A stretch of DNA of 64,000 bases, taken from the NCBI GenBank assembly GCA_021442155.1, contig CM038222.1:19788923-19852922 (forward strand), in the 5' to 3' direction. Source of the stretch: Cymbidium sinense (taxonomy: Eukaryota > Streptophyta > Magnoliopsida > Asparagales > Orchidaceae). The notes below the pieces were generated by a model that ran no database searches, was not told the DNA's origin, and saw only the letters and a program-made list of their open reading frames with translations. Below are positions 1 through 12,866 of this stretch, in pieces (within the stretch, counting starts at the first letter, position 1; each line of letters starts with the position of its first letter). Position numbers and translations under genes: made by a program.

Positions 1-356
1 AAAATCTAAACCTTAAACTAAAAAAAACCAAAACCAAAATAAATTAAAAAAAACCTAAACATAAACAAACAAAAAAAAGCCTAAAAATAAACCTAAAATA
101 CTAAACCTTAAAAGATAAAATAAAAATGTAAACAAAAACCTTAAAATAAAAAAATAAAACCTAAACCTCAAAAATAAAATTAAACTAAAAATAAACATAA
201 ACCTAAACCTAAACCTAAACCTAAAATAAGAAACCTAAACTAAAATAAATTAACTTAAAATAAATAAACTAAACTAAATAAAAAAAATGTACCTAAATAA
301 AAATAAAAAATTAAATAAACTAAATTAAATAAAAAATAAACTAAATAAATCTAAAG

Positions 357-377
357 TTGGGTTTGAATTTAAAAAAA
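357..377 (+). repeat. Satellite island B variant
   Basis: A short G/T-containing island ending in an A-run interrupts the array. It reads like the island B consensus GGTTTACTTAATTTTAAAA, with a few bases changed. CCCTAAA-type units follow it, as they do after other island B copies. Confidence 0.45.
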
Positions 378-1281
378 AACATATCTACTACCCAAAAACT
401 AACTAAACCTATGACCCCTACAACAAATCCTAAATCCACAAAACCCAAACCCTAACCCATCTAACTAAACAAACTCAGACCATGACCCCAAAACCCACAA
501 ACCCTCTAAACCTAAACTCTAACCCTAAAACTGGCCCAAAACCCAAACCTTAAACCATAAATATAAACATTAAACCACTAAATCCACTCTAAACCCACCT
601 AAAACATAAAATAAAATAAATAAATAAACTAAACCTAAATAAAAAATAATAAATAAAATAAAATCTAAACTAAACGACACAAAATAAAATAAATAATAAA
701 ATAAATTATAATATAAATAAAATAAAAAATAAACTAAAGAATAAAAAAAATAAAATGAAATATAGTAAAATAAAATAAAATAAACCTAAAACTAAATAAA
801 AAACCTCGTAAAATAAACCTTAAAATAAAATAAATAAAATTTAAAAAACCCTATAAAAAAAAAACCCTAAACATAAAATAAAAAAATAAACAAAATAAAA
901 TAAACCTAAACTAAACTACAAACTAAAATAAATAAATAAAACATAAACCTAATCCTTAAATAAACATAAACCTAAACCTAAACTAAAATAAAATAAAATA
1001 AACTAAATAAAGCTAAACTAAAAATAAAACCTAAAATAAACCTAAAATAAAAACTAAACCTAAAAAAAATAACATAAAACCTAAACATAAACCTAAAATA
1101 AAAATAAAACCTAAATCTAAATAAATAAAATAAAATAAATCAAAATAAACATAAACCTAACTAAACCTAAAAATAAACTAAAATAAAACTTAAACTAAAA
1201 TAATAAATTAAATAAATAAAATAACTTAAATTAAAATAAAATAAAACTAAAATAAATAAAAAATGGCTAAATAAACATAAA

Positions 1282-1303
1282 CCTGGGTTTAATTTTAAAA
1301 TAA
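1282..1303 (+). repeat. Satellite island B variant
   Basis: The island reads GGGTTTAATTTTAAAA, which is island B with a short internal deletion. It lies about 925 bases after the previous copy and is again followed by longer, C-richer telomere-like units. Confidence 0.5.
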
Positions 1304-2362
1304 AACCTATAACATGCCTATACAAATACCCCCAAACATAAAAACATAAACCTACCACAACCTCTACTCTAAACCACTACCTGACCAAAAATGACCTTGG
1401 GCCCTAAACCCCCAAACAAAACCTGACCAAACCTAACCCTAAACCTAAACCTAAACAGGCTCTAACCTAAACCCACAAACCACAAACTGACTTGGGCACT
1501 AGTGACCCTGAGCCATAAACCCTAAAATCAAACCTAACCTAAACCCTGACCTAAATCCTAAACCAAACTCTAAACTTTACCCTAAAAAAAACACAAACTA
1601 AACTAAATACATAAATATAAAATATATAAAATTTCACTAAATAAAGTAAAATAATAAATTAAATAGACCTAAACTAAATGACTAAACCTAAAATAAAATA
1701 TATTAAAGTAATAAAATAAACTAAATAAATAAACAAAAAAAACTAAAAAAATAAAATAAACTTAAGAAAACCTAAAATAAAATAAAACTAAACATAAAAT
1801 AAAATAAAATAATCCTAAAATAAAATCAAATAAAACAAATAAAACATAAACATAAAAAATAAACCATAAAATAAAACCTAAAAATAAATAGAAAATAAAA
1901 CCTAACCCTAAACTAAAATCCTAAACATAAAAAATAAAATAAACAAAATAAAATAAACCTAAACTACAATAAACTAAACTAAATAAACATCCTAAACCTT
2001 ATCTTAAAATAAACTAAAAGCCTAACTACATAAAATAAAATAAACTAAAATAAATGTTAAATAAAAATAAAACCTAAAATAAACCTAAAAATAAAAGCTA
2101 AAACCTAAACCTAAAATAAAATAAAATTAAAGTAAAGCCTAAAAAACCTAAAAAAAAATATATATATATAAATATAACACCAAAAATAAACCTAAACCTA
2201 AACCTAAACTTAAAAATAAACTAAAATAAAAACCTAAACTAAAATAATCAACCTAAAATAAATAAACTAAAATAAAATTAAAAAATAAACATAAATAAGA
2301 ATCAAAAAAAATTAAATAAACTAAAATAAATAAAAATTAAACTAAATAAAATTAAACAACAA

Positions 2363-2400
2363 AAAGAAATGTTGAATATGAATTTGTTCTCTCAAAAAAA
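2363..2400 (+). pseudogene. GR-RBP 3' UTR tail fragment (island A, short copy 1)
   Basis: This matches only the last 35-40 bases of the long GR-RBP pseudogene copies: GAAATGTTGAATATG, then AATTTGTTCTCT, then an A-run. The flank downstream (AACCAAAACACTAAACCC) is also like that of the long copies, so it is probably a long copy that lost its body, and not an independent insertion. Confidence 0.7.
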
Positions 2401-3190
2401 ACCAAAACACTAAACCCAAACAGACCTAAACAGCCTAAACCATCCTAAACAAAATCCTAATAAAAACTAAATAAATCAAATCCTAAACCCACAAACTTAA
2501 ACCCTAAACCAAAACTAAACCCTAAAAAATAAAAGCTAAACCTAAAATAAAACCTAAGAATAAAATAAATAAATAAAATCTAAACAAAATAAAATAAAAA
2601 AGAACTAAAACCTAAACTTAAACCTAAAAAAGAATAAAAAATAAAAATTAAACTAATAAAATAAATATAAACCTAAAATAAAACTAAATAAAAATAAATA
2701 AAATAAAAATAAATAAAATATAAAATAAATTAAAATAAAAAACATAAAAATAATATAAACAAAATAAAAAAAAAAATAAAAATAAACCTAAACCCTAAAC
2801 TAAAACTAAAATAAACAAAATAAAATAAACCTAAACCAAAAATAAAATAAAATAAACTAAATAAATAAACCTAAACTAAACCTAAACCATACTAAATAAA
2901 ATAAACTAAAATAAAACTAAACTAAATAAAAAAAAATAAACCTCGAATAAAACTATAACCTAAACCTAAAAAATAAAATAAAATAAACCTAAACCTAAAG
3001 TAAAAATAAATCCTAAACCTAAAATAAAATAAAATAAAACTCAACTAAAAATAAACTAAACCTATAAACTTAAAATAAACTAAAATAAAAACTTAAACTA
3101 AATAAATTGAACCTAAAATAAATTAAATGAAAATAAACATAAATAAAATAAAATAAACTAAAATAAATAAAAAAAAACAAATTAAATAAA

Positions 3191-3232
3191 CAAAAGAAGA
3201 AATGTTGAATCTAAATTTGTTCTCTAAAAAAA
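3191..3232 (+). pseudogene. GR-RBP 3' UTR tail fragment (island A, short copy 2)
   Basis: Contains AGAAGAAATGTTGAATC and AATTTGTTCTCT followed by A-runs and ACCAAAAAACTAAA. It has the same end point as the long GR-RBP copies at 20350, 23105, 27565 and 31565. No coding part remains. Confidence 0.7.
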
Positions 3233-4020
3233 CCAAAAAACTAAATGCTAAATTACCAGAACCGCAACCAAAACCTAAACCTAAATCTTAAACCAAACCC
3301 TAAACCATAAAATAAACCCTAAAACCATAAACCCTAAACCCTAAACAGACCACTAAACCTAAACCTCTAAAAAACTAAACCAATAAAACAAAATAAAAAT
3401 AATAAATCTAAATAAAATAAAATAAAATAAAAAATAAACTAAACTTACTAAACCTAAACCTAAACCTAAAAGAAAATAAAATAAAAATAAAACTAAACTA
3501 AATAAAATAAATAAAACCTAAACTAAACTAAAATAAAACTAAATAAATAAAAGTTAAACCTAAAATAAAAATAAAATAAAATATAATATAATAAAAATTA
3601 AATAAAAATACATCCTAAATAATAAACCTAATAATAAATAAATAAAAAGACCTAAAATAAAAAAACCTAAACTAAACCTAAAATAACTAAAAAAACCTAA
3701 ACCTAAAATAAAAAAAATAACCAAAAAATGAACCTAAACCTAAACTATAAATAAACCTAAAAGAAAACCTAAAACCTAGTCATAAAAAGAAATAAAATTA
3801 AAATCTAAACCTAAACCTAAAATAAAATAAATAAAACCTAAAAATAAAATAAAATTAAAATAAGCTAAAAATAAACCTAAACCTAAACCTAAACATAAAA
3901 ATAAACTAAAATAAAACCTAAACTAAAATAAACTAAAATAAATAAACTAAAAACAAATATAAATAAACTAAATCAAAATAAAATAAAAAGACTATAATAA
4001 AATTAACTAAATAAACATAA

Positions 4021-4048
4021 ATACAAGTTTACTTAATTTTAAAAAAAT
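4021..4048 (+). repeat. Satellite island B copy
   Basis: Reads AGTTTACTTAATTTTAAAAA. Island B copies share the core GTTTACTTAATTTT, usually preceded by CCTAAACCTAT and followed by an A-run and then CCCTAAA units. Here CCTAAAT and similar units follow from about 4070. Confidence 0.7.
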
Positions 4049-4741
4049 AATAATAAATAAATAAATAAATACCCTAAATGGTAAACCTCTAAATCCTAAA
4101 TCGTAAACACTAAAAACTAAACCGTGAACCACAACACTAAACCATAAACAAACCTAAAAACCCAAAAAAACCCTAAACCTAAATAAATAAACCTAAATAA
4201 AATAATAAATAAACCTAAACCTAAATAATATAAAATAAAATAAAATAAAATAAACCTAAACTAATAAAACCTAATAATAAAGATAAACTAAAAAAAAAAC
4301 TAAACTAAAAAATTAAATAAACCTAAAATAAAACCTAAAAATAATAAATAAAATAAAATAAAATATACCTAAAATAAAATAAAACTAAAAAAACCTAAAC
4401 CTAAAAAATAAAATAAAACATAAACCCTAAACTTAAAATAAACAAAATACAACCTAAAACTAAATACTAAAAAAATACAAACCTAAAAAACCTAAAAATA
4501 AACTAAACTTAAACCTTAAAATAACAAATAAATAAACTAAAATAAACATAAATTAAAATATAAACAAAATAAACTTAAAATAAACCTAAAAAGATAAATA
4601 ATATAAAACCTAAACTAAATCTAAAATAAAATAAAATAAACCTAAATAAATAAAATAAAATAAATAAAATAAAATAAAAACAAAATGATTAAAATAAAAA
4701 AAATAAAACTAAATAAATAAAAAATGAACTAAATAAACCTA

Positions 4742-4770
4742 GTCCTATTGGTTTACTTAATTAAAAAAAA
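4742..4770 (+). repeat. Satellite island B copy
   Basis: Reads CCTATTGGTTTACTTAATT followed by an A-run and canonical-looking CCCTAAA units. It is about 720 bases after the preceding island B. Confidence 0.75.
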
Positions 4771-5305
4771 AACCCTAATCCCTAAACCCTCAATCCTAAA
4801 TGCTAAACCCAAAACCCTAGAAACTAAGGCTACAATAAACACTAAATCTTAAAAACCCTAAACTAAAACCAAAAAACCCTGAGCCACTAAAAACTGAGCT
4901 AACCACAACTTACCCTAACCCTAACCAAACCCTAAACCTTAAACTCTAAACCCCCTGACCACAACCTAAAATAAAAACTTAAAAACTTAAACTAAATAAT
5001 AAAATGAAATAAATTAAACCTAAACTAAATAAAATAAAATAAAAATAAAATAAACGTAAACTAAACCTAAAAAAAATAAAATAAAATTGAAAAATAAATA
5101 AATAATAAATAAAACTAAAAAATAAAATAAACCTAAGAATAAAAAAAGCTAAATAAAATAAAACTAAACGTAAAATAAAAAATAAACCTAAAATAAAATA
5201 TAATAAAACTAAATAAAACCTAAACCTATAAAACTACCTGACCTAACCATGAACCTGACCCTAAAGCCTAAATCCTAAAATATGACCATAAACCACAACC
5301 TATAT

Positions 5306-5394
5306 ACTTTAAAAAAAAATTCCTTGGGTTATCAGTTATCAATTATATTGAAATCATTCAATCTTCCTAAATGGGTTGGTGCTTGAAATTACAA
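5306..5394 (+). repeat. Satellite island C copy 1
   Basis: An ordinary-complexity island: A-run, then a CATTGGATGG-like segment, ATCAATTATATTGAAATCAT, TCAAT, AAATGGGTTGGTGCTTGAAA, then back into CCCTAAA units. The same island recurs four more times. It matches no gene or transposon end that I recognise. Confidence 0.75.
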
Positions 5395-5932
5395 ACCATA
5401 AACCCTAAACCCTAAACCTAAAAGCCTAAAATAAACCACAACCTAATAAAACCTACCAAACTCTAAACCTAAACCCTAAAACCCTAAATAAACTATAAAC
5501 CCTAAACCCTAAACTTAAACCATAAAACCTAAAAAACATAAACCTAAAAATAAAAAAAATAAAAAATAAATAAAAAAAACTAAATAAAATATATGAAATA
5601 AAATGTAAACTAAACATCAACCTAAACCAAAAATAAAATGAAATAAACTAATAAAATAAAATAAAATAAATAATAACCTAAACTAAACTAAAAAAATAAA
5701 ATAAACCTAAGAAAAAAAATCTAAATAAAATAAAATCAAAATGTAAGACAAAAATAAAATATACTTAAAATAAAATAAAATAAAATAAAAATTAAATAAA
5801 AAACACGAACAAAATAACCTAACTTACAACCTAAACTTACAACCCAAATCTTAAACCCTAAATAAAACCCTAAACCCTAAATTAAAAACCCTAAACCAAA
5901 CTAAACCTAAAAATCCCTAAACCCTGATCCAC

Positions 5933-6004
5933 TTTAAAATACATTGAATGGTATCATTATCAATTATATTAAAATCATTCAAGCTTCTTAAATAAAATAA
6001 TTAT
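5933..6004 (+). repeat. Satellite island C copy 2
   Basis: Reads ACATTGAATGGTATCATTAT, then CAATTATATTAAAATCATTC, then AAGCTTCTTAAATAAAATAA. It is a slightly shortened copy, lacking the GGGTGGGTGCTTC end, about 630 bases after copy 1. Confidence 0.75.
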
Positions 6005-6265
6005 AAATCCTAAACCCTAAATCATAAAACCCTAAACCATAATGCAAACCTACCCTAAACTAATAAATCTTAAACCTAAATCCAAACCCTAAACCTTAAA
6101 TCTAAATAACAAAAATAAACTAAAATAAAACTCAGTAAAAATAAACCAAACATAAAAAAATACTAAATAAAACTTAAACTAAAATAAATAAACCTAAAAT
6201 AAACTTACTAAGTAAAATAAAATAAACCTAAAAAATAAAATAAATAATAAAAAACTTAAACCTAT

Positions 6266-6290
6266 AAGTTTGAATTTTTTTTTAAAAACC
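6266..6290 (+). repeat. Satellite island B variant
   Basis: Reads AAGTTTGAATTTTTTTTTAA, followed by CCCTAAA-type units. It is similar to the copy at 357 and is a likely diverged island B. Confidence 0.4.
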
Positions 6291-6768
6291 CTTAATGCCT
6301 AACCCTAAATAAACCCTAAACCCTAAACCCACAAATAAACCCAAACCCCAAACAAAATAAAAAAAAATAAATAAAATAAAATAAACTTAAACCCTACAAA
6401 AACCTAAAACTAATAATTAAAATAAAATAAACCTAAACCTAAAATAAAAGAAAGAACTAAAATAAATAAATAAACCTAAAAAATAAACCTAAACCAAACT
6501 AAATAAAATTAAAAAAAATAAACCTAAACCTAAACTAAAAAATAAAACCTAAAATAAACTTAAAATAAAACCTAAACTTAATCCCAAAATAATAAAATAA
6601 AACCTAAACTAAACCTAAATTAAAAAAAAAAAAAAATAAACTCAAAAAAAAACTAAACCTAAACCTAAAATAAATAAAATCTTAAATAAATAAAATAAAT
6701 AAAGTAAATTAAATAAAAATAAACATAAAAAAATAAAAAATAAATAAAAAAATAAACTAAATAAACTA

Positions 6769-6810
6769 AAGAAGAAATGTTTAATTTGAATTTGTTCCCT
6801 GTTAAAAAAA
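6769..6810 (+). pseudogene. GR-RBP 3' UTR tail fragment (island A, short copy 3)
   Basis: Contains AAGAAGAAATGTTTAATTTG and AATTTGTTCCCTGTT, then an A-run and ACCAAAATCCTAAAC. It is the third short remnant of the GR-RBP 3' end, with the same right-hand junction as the long copies. Confidence 0.7.
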
Positions 6811-7663
6811 AACCAAAATCCTAAACTATAAACTAAATCTTGAACCATAAACCTAAAACCTAAATCCTAAAAGTTAAACCCTAAAAACTGTAAATTCTAA
6901 ACCCTAAATCCTAAACGCTAAACCCTAAAACCATAAACCCTAAACCTTAAACTCTAAATCATAAAAATTAAACCATAAACCCTAATCCCTCAGCCCTAAA
7001 CCCTAAATTCTAAATAAACCCTTACCTAAACCATAAATAATAAAACTAAGACTAAATAAAACCTAAAAATAAATAAATAAAATCCCAAACAAAATAAAAT
7101 AAAATAAAATAAACTAAAACCTATAAAGAAAATAAAAAATAAAACTAAACTAAAATAAAATAAATAAAACCTAAACTATACTAAAAATTTAAAACCTAAA
7201 TAATAAAAAACTAAACCTAAAATAAAATAAAATAAACCTAAAATAAAATATAAAAACTAAATAAAACTTAATCTAATAATATTTAAAAATAAAACCTAAA
7301 TCCTAAACTTAAAATAAAATAAAATAAACTTAAACTAAATAAATTAAACTAAAATAAATAAATCCAAACCTAAACTAAATAAATTAAAATAAACTAAAAA
7401 TAAACCTAAACCTAAATTAAAAAATATAACCTAAAAGAAAATCTAAAACCTAAACCAAAAATAATAAAATAAAAATATAAAATTAAAACTTAAAATAATA
7501 AACCAAAACATAAAAAAAATTAAAAGTAAATTAAAAAAAATAAACCTAAACATAAACCTAAAAAATAAACTAAAATGAAAACATAAAAAAATAAATAAAC
7601 TTAAAATAAATAAACTAAATAAAAATAAAATAAAATAAACATAAATCAAAAAAAAAAAATAAA

Positions 7664-7697
7664 CCTAAACCTACTAGTTTGCTTAATTTAAAATAAA
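7664..7697 (+). repeat. Satellite island B copy
   Basis: Reads CCTACTAGTTTGCTTAATTT followed by AAAATAAAAAAACC and C-richer units. One base differs from the core (GCTTAA for ACTTAA). Confidence 0.7.
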
Positions 7698-8626
7698 AAA
7701 ACCTAACCTTAAAAACCCAAAACTAACCTGAACTCTAAACCTACAAACCTAAACCCTAAACCTAACTAAAACCCTAAAACCCTAAACCCAAATCTTAGCC
7801 CTAATAAATCAGACCTAACCACAATCCTACACCACTAACACTAAACCCTAAAAAATAGGCCACTGACCATACCCCAACCCTACTAAATCCATGCTATAAA
7901 TCTAAAACCTAAAACATAAATTTAAACTAAATGGACCTAAAATAACATAAAATAAACCTCTAAATAAATATAATTTAAAACCTGTAAAAACCTAAACCTA
8001 GACCAAATAAAATAAAATAAAAGTTAAAACTAAACTAAAATAAAATAAATAAAAACCTAAACTAAACTAAATATAAAATAAACTTAAAAATAAAAAACTT
8101 AAATTAAATAAAACTAAATGTAAAATAAAATGAATAAACCTAAAAAACTAAATAAAAATAAATAAAACCTCTAAAAAAAATAAACTTAAAAACTAAACTT
8201 TAAACTAAAACTAAACCTAAAATAAACCAAATAAAATAAACTAAACTAAAATAAACTAAACTAAAAAAAATGAACCTAAACCTAAACCTAAAATAATCTA
8301 AACCTAAACCCTAAAATAAATAAAATAAAATATAAAAAAATAAACCTAAATTAAAAAAATAATACCTAAAAATAAACCTAAAATAAAAACCTAAAACGTA
8401 AACATAAAAAATAAAAAAAATAAAAACCTAAACTTATAGTTAAAAATAAAAAAAACAAAACCTAAACCTAAAAAATAAAAATAAAAATAAAACTAAACTA
8501 AATAAAAAAAATATAAACCTAAACCTAAACTTAAAAGATAAACTAAAATAAATAAACTTAAAATAAATAAACTAAACAAAATAAAAAATAAAATAAAATA
8601 AAATAAATAAAAAATAAAGTAAATAA

Positions 8627-8656
8627 ACCTAAACCTATCGGTTTACTTAATTAAGC
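8627..8656 (+). repeat. Satellite island B copy
   Basis: Reads CCTATCGGTTTACTTAATTA, close to consensus, about 960 bases after the previous copy. CTAAACCCTAAAT-type units follow. Confidence 0.75.
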
Positions 8657-10138
8657 AAAAACACTAAACCCTAAATCTTAAACAAACCAAACTAAATCAT
8701 ACCTTAAACCCTAAACCCCAAAATGATAAACCCTAGCACATTAAACCTACTACAAATAAAATAAAATAAATTAAAAAAAGCTAAACTAACAAATAAACAT
8801 AAAAACTTAAAAAAAAAAATTATAAAGTGAAAAAAAAGATAAAGCCTAAACCTAAAATAAAATAAATTGAACAATAAAAAAAATAAAACTTTGGCTAAAT
8901 ACCCCCCACTCACCCTACTAACCCAAAACCTCAGTCTACCTAAACCTCAAAAAAACCACAACTACTGAGCCACTAAACCTAACCACTACCAAACCACAAA
9001 CTGAGCCACAACCCTAAACTAAAAAACAAAAAAATACTAAATAAAACTAAAGGATAAATAAAATGCTAAACCTAAATAATAAAATAAAACCCTAAAACTT
9101 AAACATAACCTAAACCTCAAAATAAAATAAAATAAAAACTAAAACTAAACAAAAATAAAATAAACCTAAAATAAAAACATAAGGAAAATAAAATGGTAAA
9201 ATAAAATAAAATATACCTAAAATAAATTAAAATAAAACTAAAAATTCAAACCTAAAATAAAGATAAAATAAAACCTAAAGATAAATAAAAATAATACATA
9301 AATCTTAAACTAAAAAAACCTAACTAAAATAAAATAAAGATATCTAAACCTAAACTAAAATAAACTAAACTAAAATAAATAGAACATAAACCTTAACCTA
9401 GAAAAAACTAAACCTGAACCCTAAACAAAATAAAATAAATAAACTAAAATAAACTAAACTAAAATCTAAAAAAACCTAACCTAAAATAAAATAAAACCTA
9501 AACATAAACCTAAAATATAAAATAAAACTTTAATAATTAAAATTAAAATAAAATTAAACTAAAAAACATAAACTTAAACCTAAAAAAAAAATAAACTAAA
9601 ATAAAAAACTTAAATAAATAAAATAAAATAAAATAAATAAAATAAAATAATTCTAAAAAAAAAATAAAATAAATTAAATAAATAAAATAAACTAAATACC
9701 TAAACTTGTGGACACTTTAAAAAAACTCCCCACCCCCAAACTATAAACAACCATCTCCTTGGCCTAACCACTAAACACCTAAACTGAGCCACTCCCCCAC
9801 CCTCCACACCTTAAAGCTCCCTGACCAAACACTTACTACCCAAATTAAGAACAAAAAAACATATAAACTTTAACCTAAATAAAAATAAAAATTAAATTAT
9901 GATAAAACCTAAACCTAAACCTAAAATAATAAAAAATAAATAAATAAAATAAAACAAATAAAATAAATAAAATAAATAAAAATAAAATAAAAAAATAACA
10001 TCTAAATAACCCAACCTACACTAAACCTCAACTAAACCCTACCCTAAATCTTACCTACCACTACCAACTAAACTTAAACCCTTTTAAAATTAAACCTAAA
10101 CCTAAACCTAAAATAAAGCCTAAAACCTAAACCTCCTA

Positions 10139-10223
10139 TCAAAAAAAAATACATTGGATGATATCATTATCAATTATGTTGATCATTTAATACTAAATAG
10201 GTGGGTGCTTCAAATACAAACTC
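10139..10223 (+). repeat. Satellite island C copy 3
   Basis: Reads ACATTGGATGATATCATTAT, CAATTATGTTGATCATTTAA, TACTAAATAGGTGGGTGCTT and CAAAT. It is a near-complete copy of the island with its GGTGGGTGCTTC end intact. Confidence 0.8.
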
Positions 10224-10682
10224 CTAAAAACCCTAAACTAAACCATAAATACTAAAAGAAAATAAAAAATATTAAAATAAAAATAAAAAAAAAACCCACA
10301 AAACTTAAAAAATTACACATAAATTAAATTAAAACCTAAAAATAAAATAAATAAAAACTTAAACCTAAATAGAATATAAAATAAAATAAAAATGTAAATA
10401 AAACATAAACCTAAACTTAAAAATAAAATAAAAAATAAATATAAAAAAATTAAATAAATAAATAATAACTAAACTAAAATTAAATAAAATAAAAAATAGA
10501 CTAGAATAAAACCTAAATAAAATAATAGCGAAATGTAAAATAAAAATAAAATAAAATAAACCTAAGAAAATAAAAACTAAATAAAACCAAACCTAAAAAC
10601 ACACTAAACCTTTACCTAACCTACTAAACCTAAACTAAACCACTAACTCTAAGAACATAAACAAAACCACCCTAAACCATAA

Positions 10683-10765
10683 CTTTAAAAAATAAGTACA
10701 TTGGATGGTATCAGATTATTATTATGTTGAATCATTCAATGCTTTTATAATGCTAAATTATAAAC
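10683..10765 (+). repeat. Satellite island C copy 4
   Basis: Reads TACATTGGATGGTATCAGAT, ATTATGTTGAATCATTCAAT and GCTTTTATAATGC. The left and middle parts are well kept and the right end has decayed. It lies about 540 bases after copy 3. Confidence 0.75.
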
Positions 10766-11395
10766 TCTAGCCCCAAACCCACAAACACTCCAACCTAAAT
10801 CTAATGTTAAACCTCATAAAAATAAAATAAAATAACCTAGCCTATCTACTAATCCTCCCACCAAACCCTAACCCACAAAAACCCTAAACCCCAACATAAA
10901 TACTGAGCTCCACTACTAATCAACCACACCCCACCCTAACCCAGACCCTTTTCTCTAAACACTAAACTGAATAAAACATAGCTTACAAGTTACCTAAAAT
11001 AAAATAAAATAAAATAAACCTAAATAAAATAATAAAATTTTAATAAATAAACTAAATGATAACAAAAACTAAAATAAATAAAATAAACTAATAAAACCTT
11101 TAATAAAACTAATCTAAATAGCTAAAATAAGATCCCAATAAAACTAGTATAAACTACTTTACTAGACTCCCTAAACCTCTCATCCAACCAAAAAACCCTA
11201 CTAACTCAAACTAACTACCTACCATAAACTCTAAACTGATCATACCAAACTCAAATAATCTCCATACCTAAACCTAAATCTAAACCTGTAAAAACCATAA
11301 CCACAACCATCTTAAACTTAAACCAAACCTTCCACAAAGAACCATAACTGACCCTAAAATAAAACCCCAACCAAAAACCCTAAACCCCCTCAAAA

Positions 11396-12866
11396 TAAAC
11401 CTTCATCAAAGTTATCAATGCCTTCTCTACAAACTTTGGTGGAATTTTAGGAGCAAAAAAGTCTTTGGGTGAATTTCATGACTTCTAAATATTGCGGGTA
11501 GACATCCTCTCATTTGTCCCTTTAAATGGTGATTCTCACGTGGAGAAGACTTTGTTATCAAATGGGATGCATAATCCTTAATTTTTTGGGGCATAAACTC
11601 GCAATTCCTTCTTTTGGCAAGACAAGCTGAGTGGTTGTGGATCCATTGATGACTTACTCTACACTCACTCCACTTTTAGAGTTAATTCATTACGGCAAGT
11701 GGAACACTAATAAGATTCTTGATTCTATTCCTTCCACTTTCTTAAATATGATTACTAATATTCCTATCATCCTAACAATCATGATCGATTATCTTTAAGC
11801 TATCTCATAATGGGATTTCAACCTTAAAATGTGTGGCTTCACACTAAAGACACTCAGATTCTTCTATTGTGTTCTCCAAAATTTGGAATAACAATATCCC
11901 CTCTTCTTACTCTTTTTACTTGGCATATCCTAAAAACTTTATTCTGTTGACTCTTTGTTGTGGGGTAAAGGGTTTTATTTACCCTCTAAATGTCAATGTT
12001 GTTCTCATATTGAGAATGTTAACCATGTTTTGTTAATGGGGCTATTGCCTCTAAAATTTGGATTTGGTATGACGATCTATTCAAACTATCAATTTTAATT
12101 ATTCTTTTACTTTATATCAACTTCTTGAAGTTTACTTTGACAATGCAATTAAAGGTCATATTAAAATCATAATGCCATTACTCTTATTTGGTTCATATGG
12201 ATGGGTGAAATGAAGCTAAACATCGTGAGATTAGTATGAATCACATGAGGATTATTGCTAGAACTAAAAACAAAATTTGTGACTTGGTTAAAGCCAATTT
12301 AATTCATCACATTTTTAAAGGTAAATCAGCCAATAAATTGGCCTCAACCTTCCGGACCGACCTTACTATCGAAATGATAGAATGGTTTATTGGAAAAACC
12401 TCTTGATCATATTATTAAAATTAATCTTGCTCTGTCTCATAATGGCTCTGGTTGTGGAGGCATTTTTGGATTCTAAGTGTATAGTCCTATGTGCATTTGC
12501 TTATCCTCTTATTTCCGACTTGCTTATCTTGAGCTTATGGCGGTCCACAAAGCTCTAGAAATTTGTCTTCAAAATGGTTCAATATTTGGATAGAGGTGGG
12601 CTCTTCTCTTGATTGACCTTTTGACTTCTACCAATATGAGCAACGCTTGTTTGTACTACCTCCTCAAGCAAACTAGGGCTCTTCTCTCTCAACTGAATTT
12701 TACCATCACTCATGTTTGGCGTGAAGGTAATGCCTGTGCTGATTACCTTGCAAATCTGGGTGTGAGATTAGACAGTATCATCTTCTTTGATCAATTTACA
12801 TTACCCAAATACTTGCGTGGTCTGGTTAACTTGGACAATTCTAGGCTTCCTTACCTCAGAATCTAA
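11396..12866 (+). pseudogene. LINE (L1-type) ORF2 3' half: zf-RVT and RNase H relic
   Basis: This is the end of a plant non-LTR retrotransposon ORF2, truncated at its 5' side where it meets the satellite and broken by stops and frameshifts. In order I see a linker (WNTNKILDSIPSTFLNMITN, about 11700-11765), a zinc-binding zf-RVT region (SKCQCCSHIENVNHVLL, about 11985-12040, then ASKIWIWYDDLFKLS), and an RNase H domain (about 12400-12866). The RNase H has an EL.AVHKALE-like helix and the closing HVWREGNACADYLANLG motif. The last frame (12609-12866) ends at TAA with RG..NLDNSRLPYLR, as plant LINE ORF2 proteins do. The first RNase H Asp seems lost (NLALSHNGS). No reverse transcriptase core remains. 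Confidence 0.85.
12609..12866 (+). pseudogene. LINE RNase H C-terminal open segment
   Basis: An 85-residue frame holds the last part of the LINE RNase H domain. Residues about 35-53 read THVWREGNACADYLANLG, which carries the conserved histidine-side strand and the final Asp of the active site. The start Met is internal to the domain, so this is a surviving stretch of a broken gene and not a small gene. It joins in sense with the relic upstream. Confidence 0.85.

Larger units (their letters stand above)
1..11395 (+). repeat. Degenerate telomere-like satellite, block 1
   Basis: The whole stretch is built from variants of CCCTAAA, CCTAAA, CTAAA, TAAAA and TAAATAAA, always with the C-rich strand on the + strand. 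G is very rare. Canonical CCCTAAA pairs are scattered and clustered just after short non-repeat islands; between them the DNA drifts to TAAAATAAA. Similar words recur in the same order about every kilobase (a phrase with ACAAAATAAAATAAACC occurs near 890, 1940 and 2810), so this is a complex satellite and not a random simple repeat. CCCTAAA on the top strand is the orientation expected next to a left chromosome end, but interstitial or pericentromeric arrays are equally possible. I see no gene in it. Confidence 0.9.

Noticed and set aside
1..11395. Hydrophobic Phe/Leu/Tyr-rich open frames on the minus strand (for example at 1167, 6642, 7443, 8704), and similar ones at 24233
   Set aside because: They are the reverse translation of TAAA-type repeats (TTTA, TTTT codons), lack any start context or conservation, and have no family. 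They are by-products of composition.
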